Source of the DNA: Phytophthora colocasiae
Taxonomy: Eukaryota > Oomycota > Peronosporomycetes > Peronosporales > Peronosporaceae
Reading direction: 5' to 3'
Length of the DNA stretch: 64,000 bases
Assembly: GCA_018806915.1 (NCBI GenBank)
Contig: JAGKQI010000104.1
Span: 1,488,001 to 1,552,000, forward strand
Shown: piece after piece, positions 9,801 to 21,300 of the stretch
Numbering within the stretch: the first letter of the stretch is position 1
Layout: each line of letters starts with the position of its first letter
Position numbers and translations under genes: made by a program
The notes under the pieces: generated by a model
Database searches by the model: none
The model's input: only the letters and a program-made list of their open reading frames with translations
What the model was told of the DNA's origin: nothing

Positions 9801-10985
9801 GAAATGGCAAATGTAGACAAGCTGGGTGACAACGAGGTAGACCCTCCTCGCATCATTCATGATCTGGGCCCACCTGCTCGAACGCGAAAGAGGAAACGCA
9901 ATGGAAAGAATGCACTGCTCAACGTGGCTGGAAAGAAAAAGCGAAAACGCAATCGCCAAGGTGACGCGAAGAAGATACCTACTGGGAACAAGAGTAGTCT
10001 CCTCCAGCGCAAGCTTGACTACGTCCTGAAGCACTTGCGCTTACTCAGAAGCGACCTTGCCGCACCATCAGGTCAAGTTCGCTTTTCCGTTGTAGACGAA
10101 CGAGATGGCACGAAGATTCGTCAAGCGACTCACGTAACTCGGTCAGCAGCCGCTAAAACCAGTCTCCAACCCGTCCCAGAAGCAAAACGCGCAGCATCTA
10201 ATCATCAACACGCCGTAGCTGGTCAACATGAACAGTCAAAACAATACCGACAAACTGTGCTGCCAGTTGTAGTTGCAAAGACTCCTGCAAGAGCAGTGCC
10301 TGCGCAGAATACAGGAGCTGCCCAAACGAAGACTACGGTGCCTGCGCAGAAGACAGGAACTGCCCAAGCGAAGACTACGGCGACAAAGGGAAATACTTCA
10401 GTCGCTGCAGCACAACCCACACAGTCGAAGAACGTTGTAGCCACAACAAAAGTGGTTAGCGGAACGTGCAGGCTGTGCTCTCAAGGGACAGTCTCAGCTG
10501 CAACTTCGTCGTCTGCAAAAGAGATGCAACCAGAAAACATCATAGTGATCGAGAAGGATCCTGATACCTTACCACCGCAGGTAACTTCTCACACTCCAGC
10601 GCTAACAGGAGGAACGTCTGCTTACGATGCGATCAAGATCGATTGTTCGTCTTCTGATTCAGAAAAAAATTCTCTCGACGGCAGTGAAAGTGACAGCGAC
10701 ATCAGCATGGCCAGCAGCAGCAGCAGCTGCAGTGCTGATAACGAAGAACACTTTGGCAGTGACGATAGCGAGGATGACAGCGAAAGCGACGAAGAGAGCA
10801 AAGCTCTGTTTTCAAGGCTCGTTCAAGTTGCCAGTCGCCACTTTGCTAAGATTCGAGAGCCTGCTGATCAATCCAACCCGGCGAGAGCTACAAACACACC
10901 TTCAACCCCAGTAGCAATTAAACAAGAGGTAGTACCGGTACCGCCACTCCCAGAGATCGATGATGAGGAAACCGAGACAGAGTAA
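6879..10985 (+). CDS. F-box/SNF2-family ATPase with embedded RING finger (copy 1)
   Basis: A 1368-residue single-exon protein. In order: N-terminal family region; F-box-like helix around LTNLPTHTLHLVV (about 222-255); SNF2 N-lobe with Walker A CDEPGLGKT (about 333-341) and Walker B DEGH (about 500); a RING C3HC4 finger (about 725-765, CGCC...PCGHLCCADC...CFFC); helicase C-lobe with IIFSQF (about 864), GSHGLDLS (about 921) and QVISRAHRMG (about 947); basic KRKRK patches near 1000; and an acidic Ser/Asp/Glu tail. A RING between the two ATPase lobes is the Rad5/HLTF/SHPRH layout; an F-box in front resembles the plant protein At3g54460. The likely role is nuclear DNA translocation coupled to ubiquitin ligation in repair or chromatin work. 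A close paralogue lies at 32954-36862 on the other strand. Confidence 0.9.
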   Translation: MTIMAMVETRMLVLLAPVYPDVCTTSGSTSVELQRTADDWLQLAFSTPNGIVTKEAACINNHDGCRCDYVRLLRSLMVLSEREALSITGTYLMAKTETKAHAVLKMKVKVHRNATIGESLKDFQLILSHLQMEGLSIARHSEKSRKEAWKAALLDATCSSCHVVGCRLHSWEADEILGPKAKLHLPDVFQSLMTHMEAEQQEIRDNITLVPRVEEKPGKPLQLTNLPTHTLHLVVCMLEANELVNWSGVCSLFHHLAYEVVPGLNLVLYEHQRKGLKWMLHRETPSLINQSLLHPFVFARRPGRKIKVGIDLTDMKAVEHVDTTTKDTCGGMFCDEPGLGKTITMLALILRTKGQATRNAQTRLEMRAEGALDTYLRPRGHTVQEEDLVSSGASLIVVPDPLVEHWKYQIEAHVTDGALRAYIDEGNQNLPLNVELATYDVVVTSFSRLAKEWKLHRPASSLEKRMPERYGFEGPQRYADGTVRGEVSSLLTVLWVRVIVDEGHKLGGQTPTNLMRMARLLSAERRWVMTGTPTPNTLQSADLRFMHGLLVFLRNKPYGQTDGRAWIKAIARPFEQNQPIGFYRLQSLLSRIMMRHTKESIKDILPEPIRHTVYIDPTPSEYAQYNVVAAAVRANLVITNLDPRVPGKLHLDSLLNPINRKEALRVVSNLRLACCGGVKSEVVLSDKALLETINMLVELGVNLGNIATVSVYLRRVTLPGMTTTCGCCQRKLQLLMIIPCGHLCCADCIEDRYTEVGPSCFFCKEVYDPEVFQELQPGFDFREVDDGDKENSTIKTSGQQKSPGGQVVQGSSRSQAPNRHYWTVDASKIFYAAARIRELKKEFAYRSACLGANQPRKARYVKVIIFSQFTEIIWRTKLAFEQQKIPTANFITRVAPKARMRALKRFREDPSLNVLLLSEMGSHGLDLSFVTHVFLMEQIWDKSLEQQVISRAHRMGAQQEVVVEQLWMRGSVESEMANVDKLGDNEVDPPRIIHDLGPPARTRKRKRNGKNALLNVAGKKKRKRNRQGDAKKIPTGNKSSLLQRKLDYVLKHLRLLRSDLAAPSGQVRFSVVDERDGTKIRQATHVTRSAAAKTSLQPVPEAKRAASNHQHAVAGQHEQSKQYRQTVLPVVVAKTPARAVPAQNTGAAQTKTTVPAQKTGTAQAKTTATKGNTSVAAAQPTQSKNVVATTKVVSGTCRLCSQGTVSAATSSSAKEMQPENIIVIEKDPDTLPPQVTSHTPALTGGTSAYDAIKIDCSSSDSEKNSLDGSESDSDISMASSSSSCSADNEEHFGSDDSEDDSESDEESKALFSRLVQVASRHFAKIREPADQSNPARATNTPSTPVAIKQEVVPVPPLPEIDDEETETE

Positions 10986-11184
10986 TTGCCCATGCGTTGT
11001 TTGGTAGCATGCGTTGTTTGTTAATGAAGGAAAAACGTAGTAGGTTTCTTTTTATGTTAGGCTAAGCCATGGTTGCGCTCTCCATTTTTAAGAACGTTGC
11101 TGGAAACAATCCAATCAGGAAATATAAAGTTTTTGAATTCGTGTCACCGCTGGTATACAAGACGCGCATGCAGGTGGAGTACAC

Positions 11185-12783
11185 TTACATGTACGAAATT
11201 GGTTCGAACACGTGAGTCTTCTTCGCGGCCTCATTGTCACCCGTCAGGTCGAGTTCGACGTTCACGCAGAACAGCGGGCTGTTGCTGTCATCGTCGCTCG
11301 TCAGCAGAATTTCGTAGTTTCCAGCAGGAGCAATGATCGGTAGGTTCACGTCCACCTTCAGGTCTGAAAACTTACCCTTCTTCATGGGGCAGGCGAAGCC
11401 ATGCACATCGATGTGGCCCAGGCCAAGTGGAAGAGGGACGTGCGTGTCACCGCACAGTTTGCCCGAGTGTCCGAACACCTGAGTGCCAGCCAGCTTGACT
11501 CCCAGCTTGAAGTTGGCTGAAGTGAAGTCCTGCTTCGCGTTACCGTTGCCAAAGAACGACACGGGCTGACCACGCTGGGGGGCAGTCGGAGTCACTTCCA
11601 GATCGGAGAAATTGATGACCGCGCTGCTAACATCACCGCACTGCGAGATCTTAGCCGATGAGAACAGATCAGCCAGGTTTGTGGGACGGAAGTCACGAGC
11701 CTCTTCAGCCGGGAACGAGTCCACGGGCTTATCAGCGGGGACAGAACGCGGTCCCACCACTTCAGTCTTCTCGTCCTTCGAGATCAGCGTCGCGAACGGG
11801 TAGCTGGGCACAGATGCGATGCCACACTGTCCCGCTGGTCCGTTCTCCTCACGGGCAAGCCGGATGTATCCCTGTTCTCCCCACGACGACCCCCACGAGT
11901 TCTTCACCTTCCAGAACTTCTGTCCGTTGTCTTCACCATACCCCACAGCCAACACACCGTGGTCCAATCTCGTTCCACACGTCAGATTAAATACTCCAGA
12001 CTTGTAGAACTGGAAGGCCTTCTGGTCCGCCTCAATGGCTACTGACACGGGCTGCTGTTCCACCGCCACCTTGAGTGCGTGCTCATCCTGTGGGTTGACA
12101 TCCTGGAATCCTGTGACCTTGACGGCACTATCACACTTGCGGCACACCTGCGCCTTGGCCTTGTACTCGTAGTCTTCCTCGCTGCAAATGCCTCCGTTGT
12201 CCTCGATCCAGGCGAAGGCATGGTCCATCAGCCCACCGTTGCAGCCCATATCTCCATTATGGTCACAGTCCACCAGCTCCTGCTCGGAGAGACTGACCAG
12301 CTTGCCGCTTGACACAAAAGCGGCTCCCTCCACTGCTCCAGTAGTCGAAAAGGCCCAGCACGAGCCACACATACCCTGGTTCTTAACAGGAGTCACGCCT
12401 CCCTTGTCCTGCCAGTCCACAGCTTCAGCAACTTGCACGTCACTCCACAGTCCATCGACGCGAGAGGCCAGACGCTGCTCCACATATCCTTCCGGCAGCG
12501 CAAGCCCCGTCATCTTGAACTTGAACTCGTCAAAAGACATGTGCGAGAACTCGTTGTGGCCCAGCTTCACACCCGTCCAAGCGTTCTCAATATTGTGCTC
12601 AAGAATGTACATATCATTGGCGATGTAGTTCTCCAGACGCTTCGCAAACTCCAGCGCGTCCGAGAAGGACACGGCGTGCGCCTTCATCCACGCGGAGAAC
12701 TCGTGCTCGTACTCGAGCGGCGTCTTGAGGGCGTCCGCCAGCGCCAGGCTGGCTAGAAGGAGGGGCGTGGAGGCAATGCGCAT
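11185..12783 (-). CDS. Secreted papain-like cysteine protease fused to an ML lipid-binding domain
   Basis: A 532-residue C1A peptidase. The start at 12783 opens a clear signal peptide (MRIASTPLLLASLALADA); an in-frame ATG 18 codons earlier would bury it. An I29 inhibitor propeptide spans about 25-85. The mature enzyme has the oxyanion Gln136, catalytic Cys142 in CGSCWAF, His275 in LDHGVLAVGYG and Asn295 in KNSWGSSWGE. After a linker, residues about 382-517 form an ML (MD-2-related lipid recognition) domain with its Cys pairs. The enzyme would be secreted or lysosomal; the ML domain may tether it to lipids. C1A-ML fusions are known from oomycetes. It is convergent with SNF2 copy 1, 199 bp apart. 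Confidence 0.9.
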   Translation of the reverse strand: MRIASTPLLLASLALADALKTPLEYEHEFSAWMKAHAVSFSDALEFAKRLENYIANDMYILEHNIENAWTGVKLGHNEFSHMSFDEFKFKMTGLALPEGYVEQRLASRVDGLWSDVQVAEAVDWQDKGGVTPVKNQGMCGSCWAFSTTGAVEGAAFVSSGKLVSLSEQELVDCDHNGDMGCNGGLMDHAFAWIEDNGGICSEEDYEYKAKAQVCRKCDSAVKVTGFQDVNPQDEHALKVAVEQQPVSVAIEADQKAFQFYKSGVFNLTCGTRLDHGVLAVGYGEDNGQKFWKVKNSWGSSWGEQGYIRLAREENGPAGQCGIASVPSYPFATLISKDEKTEVVGPRSVPADKPVDSFPAEEARDFRPTNLADLFSSAKISQCGDVSSAVINFSDLEVTPTAPQRGQPVSFFGNGNAKQDFTSANFKLGVKLAGTQVFGHSGKLCGDTHVPLPLGLGHIDVHGFACPMKKGKFSDLKVDVNLPIIAPAGNYEILLTSDDDSNSPLFCVNVELDLTGDNEAAKKTHVFEPISYM

Positions 12784-14253
12784 CAGGAGTGATGGTCCTT
12801 GGGCTCTCGGGGGCGGAAAGCGTAATGAGAGAAACAAGTACGAGTGCGGGCCGGTTGAAGCGGGTTTTCACTTGCAATTTGTATGAAAGATCGGCGCGAG
12901 AATCAGACGTCTGATGCAGACGTTGGATGCAGGCCAAGAGCCAATTGGAAGCGACTATTTTAAGTGACGTCTGTATTTTCCACCAATGAAAGAGGTTCAA
13001 CTTGTCAAGCCGATATGTTCTCGCTCACCTGCGTTCATGAGGAAGTTCAAGGCTCGACGGCACGATAAAGGCTGGCGTGCGAACACTTTTAGTTCCGAGT
13101 GTATTAATACTAGCTCGGGATGGCTTAACCGTTGCTGTGGAACGATGCTGCCAACTTGGAGAATGTCTGCGAGTGTTTTTCTTGCGGTGGCTGCTGGGCT
13201 TAATGATGTCGTTGTACAAACGTTCTGCTTGCTATGGTGTCTTGTGTACACCAACTTTTCATGAAGTTACCGCTTCAGCTGGTTGCCCAACAGGACGTCG
13301 ACACCAGTAGCGAAGCCGCAGACATGGTAGAAAACCTTTCTCGATTCTTGTACCATTTCGTGCCAAGTAGCAGCATCTCACCACTTATGTTGACCAAATT
13401 CGCGTAGTACAGTAGCTAATAGCACAACTGCGATGAATATGCCCGATCTTGTTGTCACTGAGGTTACATCAAGCCTGCCAACAAAGCTACCCTTCTTCAG
13501 TGAAGACTTCACCCGTCGAGCGCCATCCAGCATCCAGCCCCCACTCCACTAACTCGTCAGACTTGCCTCTCGGTTGGAAAATCCCTTGTGCTATCCCTGC
13601 TCAATACCTGTACCATTAGCAGCAGCACTGCAGATTGCGATATGAATCACAGTTTGCGTCTGCACCGCGTAAGCACTTCGTCAGAAACAGGCCGGTCGTG
13701 TCAAGGCAGACGACGAAGTAGCTCGCATCGACAGCAGACGTGCTATCTCACGACGTCGCCAAGCACTTGACTACATGTAGCAGGCGAAGCTTCAAAGAGA
13801 TCTTCTTCAAAGGAGCATCCTTTCGACGCGCGCAGATAATGATGGACGAACAACCAGCAACACACTTATAAGGAGCAAGATGGCAGCAGCAAGGTTATAT
13901 CGCTTGAAAGCGAACAGTCGGTCGGCAAATTATCCATCGCAACCCATGCATTTATTTCACTTCGTCATGCATAAAACGGCCATTCTTACTTACAAGTTAA
14001 AGGAATTCTCTAATGTCAACCCTTTATTAGCCCTGTAGCTACTCCGATTACCGTAGAAGCTTGGGCGGATGTCGAGCCGACCTCCCGACTTCAACGAGAC
14101 ATTTTTCCATCCAATCATAGTGCTGGAACTCTCTTTTATGCGCAATCATTTGCTGAAATTCACCATATTCAGCTGAAGATGTGAGCTTGTAACGGCTCTG
14201 GAAAGCCACAGTTCCGGATTATCAGAGGAAGCAGAAAGTCTCCTATTGTGCCA
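12784..14253. other. 1.5-kb intergenic stretch with weak coding-like patches
   Basis: This holds the promoters of the divergent protease and RING genes. Two patches look faintly coding on the plus strand: a 39-codon frame from an ATG at 13433, and a stretch at about 13695-13920 that would encode an Arg/Ala-rich helix but has a stop (TAG) near 13777. Neither has a recognisable domain. They may be a decayed gene or transposon fragment. I see no RNA gene or repeat here. Confidence 0.3.
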
Positions 14254-15146
14254 ATGTCCGCCGTGAAGCGCCTGCCGCAGCCTCTGCAGCTCGCCATCGT
14301 CTCTGCAGCACGACGTCGTCGTCCCTCATTGGCTCTGGTCACTTCCTGTGCGCACGTGACGCACGACGACGTGTTGTGCTCCATTTGCTTCGACATCTTG
14401 TGCTTCCCAGTGACTTTGCCTTGCGGGTGCGTTTTTTTAATACATATTGAGTGCAATTCATAGTATTTTAACGTGAAAATTCATTGAATGATTGTAGACA
14501 CAACTTCGACCGTGGCTGTATCTTGACGGCGTGGGCTCATGACGCTTCCAGTATAGTTCGTCCTGCATTGTTGTCGCCACTTCGAACAGAGGAAGACGCA
14601 GATGCCCCTGCACGAGGACGAGCAATGCAGCAAAGAGGCCATTTATGTCCATTGTGTCGACAGCAAGCAGGCATTCAAAAGGTGGAGGAACTACAAGTGA
14701 ATCTGCTGCTTAAGGAGCTCATTGCGTCGCTGTATCCACGAGAAACTCAATCTGCAGCCACGGCAGCTAAACAGCAATGTCCGCACCTGACGTTACCGTC
14801 ATCACCACGTGGAAATGGAGCAGCACTCAATACCAACGCAGCAGCTTCCGCTTTCAGACGCCGACCAAGTCTTCGCACCTTTTCTTCGTTTGTGTACGTG
14901 TGTGCGGCGTCCATAACGGATCCGCCAGGGTTCGTACTGGCTGTGCTGCTGCTGATGATTCTGTTAGCTACAGCGTGCAACCCGCAGCCAGCGACAGCTC
15001 CTCCTGCAGCATCAGCGATGGTCATGTTCGATACGATGGATCGAGTATGCAATGGACTGTCACTCATGATCCATCGGATTTCAATGCAAATGGACCAAAT
15101 GGACCAAGTATCGCCGTGGATCCGCCTCATCTCGTATCTCCTCTAA
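14254..15146 (+). CDS. RING-finger protein with a C-terminal membrane segment, two exons
   Basis: A putative E3 ubiquitin ligase of 273 residues. Exon 1 is 14254-14426 and exon 2 is 14498-15146; the 71-nt intron (GTGCGT...TGTAG) falls inside the RING and joining restores CSICFDIL...LPCG to HNFDRGC, followed about 45 residues later by CPLC, a C3HC4 finger with a long insert between its last two ligand pairs. One hydrophobic span near the C-terminus (about residues 205-222, PGFVLAVLLLMILLATAC) suggests membrane anchoring. Start: ATG at 14254; two codons upstream is only GTG. The substrate is unknown. Confidence 0.8.
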
Positions 15147-15305
15147 CTACTACGCGCACATGATGTTTTATTCCAAGCTACGGCGAAGTTGAGTTCACAA
15201 CCTGCATATATTTATGTCAAACTACCAGGAAACTACTGAGTCAGATCAGAAAACAAGAGCGATAAAGGAGAATACAAACCAAGTTCTTCTACGGGGTCTT
15301 GTACT

Positions 15306-18300
15306 TCAGTAGCGCAGACTGCAGAAGCAAGCAACTCCAGCTTTGATCCAGTACTCCTGGTCGGCGAATAGCACCTGTGCGTTGGTTTCCGACACCAACG
15401 AATTGCGAAAAATGTTGGGTTTGTTAGCTGGGATCTCAAGCCACATGACGAAGTTCGTAGAGTGACCCGTAGTGGACAGCGTACCCGTCCGCGTGAGGAT
15501 TTTGTAGACTGGACAACGGTAAATGCCTCTTTGAGGTGCTTCCCGATTCGGTTGAGGCAGCAGATGAATGACAGGCATCTTGGCGAACAGTTCACGAGGC
15601 AACGGATCATCTAGTGCTTTGATCTCAGGATTCCAGCGAGCCCCTTCCAAGAACAACCCGTAAGTGTAGCAACCATCCACTGGCCGCGCTGTCAATTGCT
15701 CAACATTTTGAGGCATCATGATGAACTGGAAAGACAACGAGTCAATCGGTAGTTTGTATCGCCGTGCGTGGTTCTGGATCGTACCAGTCATGAACCCTTG
15801 TGGGAAGAAGAAACCCGAAATCCAAAAGACAGCGGGGATGCCATGCGCGATCCAGTTCGAGATGAAGGTCAACCGTTCCAGCAGGTCCTTCACCCAAGCT
15901 CCTAGCGGTTTTAAAGACGGATACGCTTTGGCTTCCCATACTGCAGGAACCTTCTGGTCGTACAGTGATGCCCCCATCGCTTCCAGCTCGGCTGACATGA
16001 CCACGAGACCCTTGAGCCCTTGTTGCACCAGGTGCAGCGTGCTTCTCATCACAGCTAACAGCTTATTGAAACGCTCTACCTCTTGAGCCAATACAGTGTT
16101 CATAGACTCGTCGTAAGACACCGGGTAAGCCGCTTGAACGTGCTCCAGGTCGTATTGAGGTGGAAGTTGAGACGCGATCGCTTGAGCAGCGTCTGCGATG
16201 ATCTCTTCGCGGCTTTTACCCCCACCAGAACTGACACGGGGCTGCAAGGACAACAGCAAGTCGAATGCCTCGTAGGTTTCTGCCTGAGCGCTCGTGATGT
16301 TTGCATTTTCGTGCATGCCGAAGACTTCAGGCTCCGGGTTAATCGGTAACGAGTTGATGTAGTTCACGTAGCCCTCGTAGGCATTTCGTGGGTCGCAGTC
16401 CACTGAGTAGTAGACCCCGCTCCTTGAGAATGTGTAGCCCTGTTGTAGTATAGCTTCTTTGAAGAAAGTCATGAGGATGACGTCGGAAGTCCGCATGTCC
16501 TTATCATCAGTAATTCTCCCGCCATAGTTGATAGTCGACGTCATGACCTGTAAAACGTCGAACGGTACTTGGTCGTAAGTGTCCAAGAACATTTCGAGCT
16601 GCGCCACACTAATGTCCAAGTCAGTCTCATTGAATTGATATGGGATGTTCCATCCGAGGGCTCCAAAGCGCTTCCGCTCACATACAATAGCGTGGTAGAA
16701 GCAAAGACCGAACAGCAGTTTCCGGAAGACGTCAGGCTTTCGCGTTGCTCCGAGCCGCGTCTCGTCCAACTTGTAGTACGTGTTTTTGAGGTTCGCACGT
16801 AAACCTTTGGGTGCTTCTTTTGTCATTTTCACTCCATCCTGAAGCACGGACGCTGGGAACGCTGGTGTTGGCATACTTGTGAGCCACAGACGGAAGTTTT
16901 CGTGTAACTTTGTCGGATCCAGTTCTTCACAAATGCGTTCCAGTTCAGGCATCCAACTCAACGCCAAGTGGCAGTTCTGAAGCAGAACCCACTCGCCTCT
17001 TGTCGTCGCACCCTCAATAAGTCGCGCAGCTAGCGTTCCTTGGCCCTGACCTAATGCAATCGACTTGAGTTTACTCTCCATGCCCGTGCTTACTGCGAAT
17101 CCATGGAGGTCTTTAGCTGGATCAGAACCTTGGGAGAGTACGAAGATTAACGGCGTGGTCGGACTTGCATCTTCAAAAGTGTTGGCCAGATCAAACGGTG
17201 GTGGTTCGATGAACTCTTTCCCCAACTTGGCGCACACCAAGTTTTGAATACCAGGCATCATCTTGTCCGGTCGTAGGACACGTAGAATACACAGTCGCTG
17301 GAATTCATCCAGCTTGGAGAGGATCAGACCAGGTAAAGGCTGGTTTTCCGGATCTGTCGAATCGAAAATGGCTCGGAAAACTTCCACGTGCCTCGCAAAC
17401 TCCGTTGCCAGACATTTGAAAGCAGGGAAGCTGGCTAAGGCGCAGAATTGTTGCCACGCGTACGCCTCGAGCCATCTGGCAGCGGGGTTATCAGCCTCGA
17501 CGGGTGAGCTGGATCCTATTCCAGAAAGCAAGAAGCGCCACTCTCCAGCATCAACTTCATTATTACCTTGCATGATCTTGATAGTCAACAGGAAAGAGAA
17601 GAGTAGCTTGTGCTTCTCAAATAGAGAACGGCAGATATTCTTGTAGACTGAGTACGTGAAGTAGTCGTTCAGGTTCGTGAGCCGCGTTTCCAGTTGAGCA
17701 GAGGGCTTAGCCGATTGAATTCCACGAATGAACAGTCCGGTAAACCACGTGAGAGAATACTGGTACATCGGATCCACAAGAGCGAGATCTGCGATACAGA
17801 AGAACAACAGGGCCGCACGGAACGCCACAGGCCGATAGCCGTCGCTCCGAGCGTCAATCTCACGTTCTGTTTCTTCCGCTTCACGCATTTTGGCCATGAC
17901 AACAGCAGATGTTTCCTTCGCAGACGCCAGCGTCTCGATCAGGTTCGTATCGTCTAGAATGTTTCCTTCCGAGTGCGACAAGAGATACAAAATCTGGTTC
18001 TCAATCTCGTACAACTGCCGCTTTCCTTCTGCATTGGACACTACAAGCTCGTTCTTCTTGGCAGCCAGTTCTGGCAGCTCCTTAAGTACCACTACACCCA
18101 GAAGCTGTTCCTCAAGACCTTTCATAGTGATCGTAAAGTTGAGCAAACTCACTTTCACACACACTTCGGGAGCGTAGTGAGGGTTTGCCAGTTTGGTTGT
18201 GAGGAAGAAGCGGAAGCTGTCGTTGTACGGGATCACGTTCTCGCCCAAGCGGATCATATCTTGTCCTCCTTGTTTAAACTTCTGCTGAAGTAGCACCGGC

Positions 18301-21300
18301 TCCAGAGCTGCATCCAGTTCCTCACCAACATTCTCAAGCAAAACCCACTTGCCGAACCGTAATCCGTTCTCTAACGCCCGCAGGAACCCGCGATCCGATT
18401 GTTTAACCACATCCATTCCATTCTCACACAGTTTCTTGTCACGTCCGAGGTTTTTGATGAAGCGATTAGCTTGTCCCTGTGGATCTATCAACAACGGCCA
18501 CCTTCGTGCACGTCCCATGATGATGCCGTTCTGCGTGGATACAGTGTCTGTCGGTAGCCCAGCAATCTGCCACGCACGCAACTTCACAGGATCTTGTAGC
18601 GTTCGGATGAGGTCACAACCCGGAGAATGCGGTACTTTATGCTTGACTAGCGCTTCATGCCATGAAGCCACAAGTTGTTCACGGAATTCCGCAGTAAAAG
18701 CACCCAAATAACTGATCGTACCAGCAGATACCAACACGTCCCCAGTGAGGTTAGAGTAATCAATTGTGAGCTGCGCCACCGTCTCTTTCCAACGAGTTTC
18801 TTCTCCACCAAGTCCACCAATCAATCGCTCAGCGTTCTGTAGTTGTACTTGGCACTGCACCACTTTCCGTCCCAGCTCTTCTTTCTTGGCCACAGCTCCA
18901 TTGTAGGACTGCTCCAGCTCCGCCAAACGATCACTCACTTGCTGCAAATTGGCTTGTGCACTTCTCAGTATTGAAAGCGTCTCGTCCAGCTCTTTCTGTG
19001 CCTGAGCAAGGGCCTGTTTCTTGGGCTCCACAGCCTTGGCCACGAAATGGTACGTGTACATCGCCCGAGCCCACATGCAGATAGCTGTACAAGCTTTCGA
19101 GGATTTCTCGATTGCCTCAGGTGTAAAGTTTGGATCTTCCATGCTAGGAGCGACTTTGGTGATGATAGCGTCTGGGATATTGTCCTTGTCGAAGCCTAGT
19201 AGATTCTCCAAAAACTTGTTCGCATTGGAAAGCACCACCTTCTGCGCTACTTCCCAATAGTCATTGATTTTCTTCCCTGGACGATCAGGATCTGGTTTGC
19301 TCACAGGTTTTTGCCCGAAGAGAATGCACACAACTTCCATCGTCAGTTTGACACCAGCAGGTGGCGTTTTCAATGCCTTCACCTCGTCGATATCGGCTTT
19401 TTTCAGTCGGTTTAAACACTCCAGAGCTGATTCCAAAGCCGGGAGGGCAAGGTCAAGGTCGCGTTGGGCAGAATCTGCGATCTCCTTGGTCGCACTAGCT
19501 TTGATACTGGCCGCTGCCTCTTCCTTCTCGACTGTCGCCTTGGTAACATCCGCTTCAGCACTGTCTTTTGCGATCTGAATCATCATTTGCTCCACTTCCA
19601 ACTGAGTAGCAGCGAGGACAGGCTGCAGTTCCACCAGTTCAGTTTGCATGGTTGCAACAATGGATTTGGTCTCAGAGAGTTTATCCACTCCGTTTTGCAA
19701 GCGACTGCGCATCATGTTGACTTCCTCCCGCTTGGCAACCAGCACAGACTTGAAGGCAGAGAGAAGTTCTAAGTAACTGGTCGGCGTCACGTAAAAGTAC
19801 CTTCGCAGCGTGTTGTAGAATTGCTTGGACGCTTCTTCCACGCTCTGGTGTACGATCTTAAAGGCTTCTACCAGCGCAGGCAATTTATCACCGAGCGACA
19901 AGTTGCCATCACTCAGAATGGCAGACGCCACTGAGTTCAGAGCCTCTGCGGGCCATTCACTGAACCAGTCGATAGTAGAACAGTTTACTAACGACGGGAA
20001 CATCCTCAACCGGTCACGGAACAATCCACCCAGTGGACTCATACAGATCACGAGGTGGATATTGCGACGGACGCGGTTGATGTACTGCTGAAAGATATTC
20101 GTTTTCGTAGGGGGTAGCTGTCGCTTTTGGCAGTCTACTCGGCACGCCGTGACGATCTGGTCCAGGTCTTCTGGGCCGTAGAGATTCGGCACGTTACCAG
20201 CATTCAAAACACCATTAAGATCTTCCAGCATCGTCTCATTGACCACTTGTACATCCGAGAAAAGAAATACAACAGGAGTATCTTTAACCCCTGCTAGCAG
20301 CAGACACTTCTTGACGTCGTCTCGCCATTCGGTAAGCCCATACCCCTTGACAATCTCCACTTGAAAGCATTTATACCCTGCCATAAATGTCGCTAACTTT
20401 GTAAGACTCTGTCGACCACTTCCACCGACACCAAGAAGAAGCGCATTGCCCATAGGCTGACGAATGATACGAGAGATACGCGATACATGTTCCACCGCAT
20501 CCATGAACAGCACAAGAGACATTGGCGACTTGCTCTCTGCGTTGTAGTCGAGTAAGTACTCGTCCATGATAATCAAAACTTTGTCCACATCCACAACTTC
20601 CTCGTAGATCTTCGGATCTGCCCCTGGGACTAAGTAATCACCATAGATCAAGTGCTCATTCATCACTACTTGGTCATATTCACGCTGGAAAAACTCCTTG
20701 ACAGAAGAGCGCATGAGTTCGCGGAACCAGTCGTGGTCTTGCTTGGATATCATTCGATCTTCATACACCCGCTTGCACTCGTGCACCCACAACCGTATGA
20801 GCGCATCTGCCTCGTTAATTCGCCGACTGTCTCCCATTAAAACACCTTGAAAAACCTTCGCCAGATCTCGCAGATTGAACGTATAGTGCGACTTGGCCGG
20901 TGTAGGCAACAGTTCTCTGCATATGGTGTTGTAAACACTCATGGAAGCGCGCACCACATTATCTGTGAGTCTCCCGATCTCAGCAGGGAAGCCAGAACTT
21001 AGGAAGTTCCCAAGGATAGTACTGAAGATGATAGTCTTACTGTCATCCCCCAGTTCTGCGTACCCCACGACATTGAAATGTCGTACTAGACGAGGCGTGA
21101 TGGGGTTACGTCCACCTCCAGGTGGACCCATTGAGGCCACAAACAGGATGTCAATGATGCTTCGGAAGACCAACAGTTTGCGGTCGTACCAACCGCCTTG
21201 GTCGAACCACTGCCGCACCAATTCCAGTGGAGGTTGAGCGAAGTATTTCTCTCTCTTGGGCATATTCAGATCATCCACGTAGATGATGTACTTCTTGCCT

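Noticed and set aside
12784..12837. Upstream in-frame start of the papain-like protease
   Set aside because: The extra 18 residues would place a Pro/Arg-rich stretch before a textbook signal peptide that begins at 12783.
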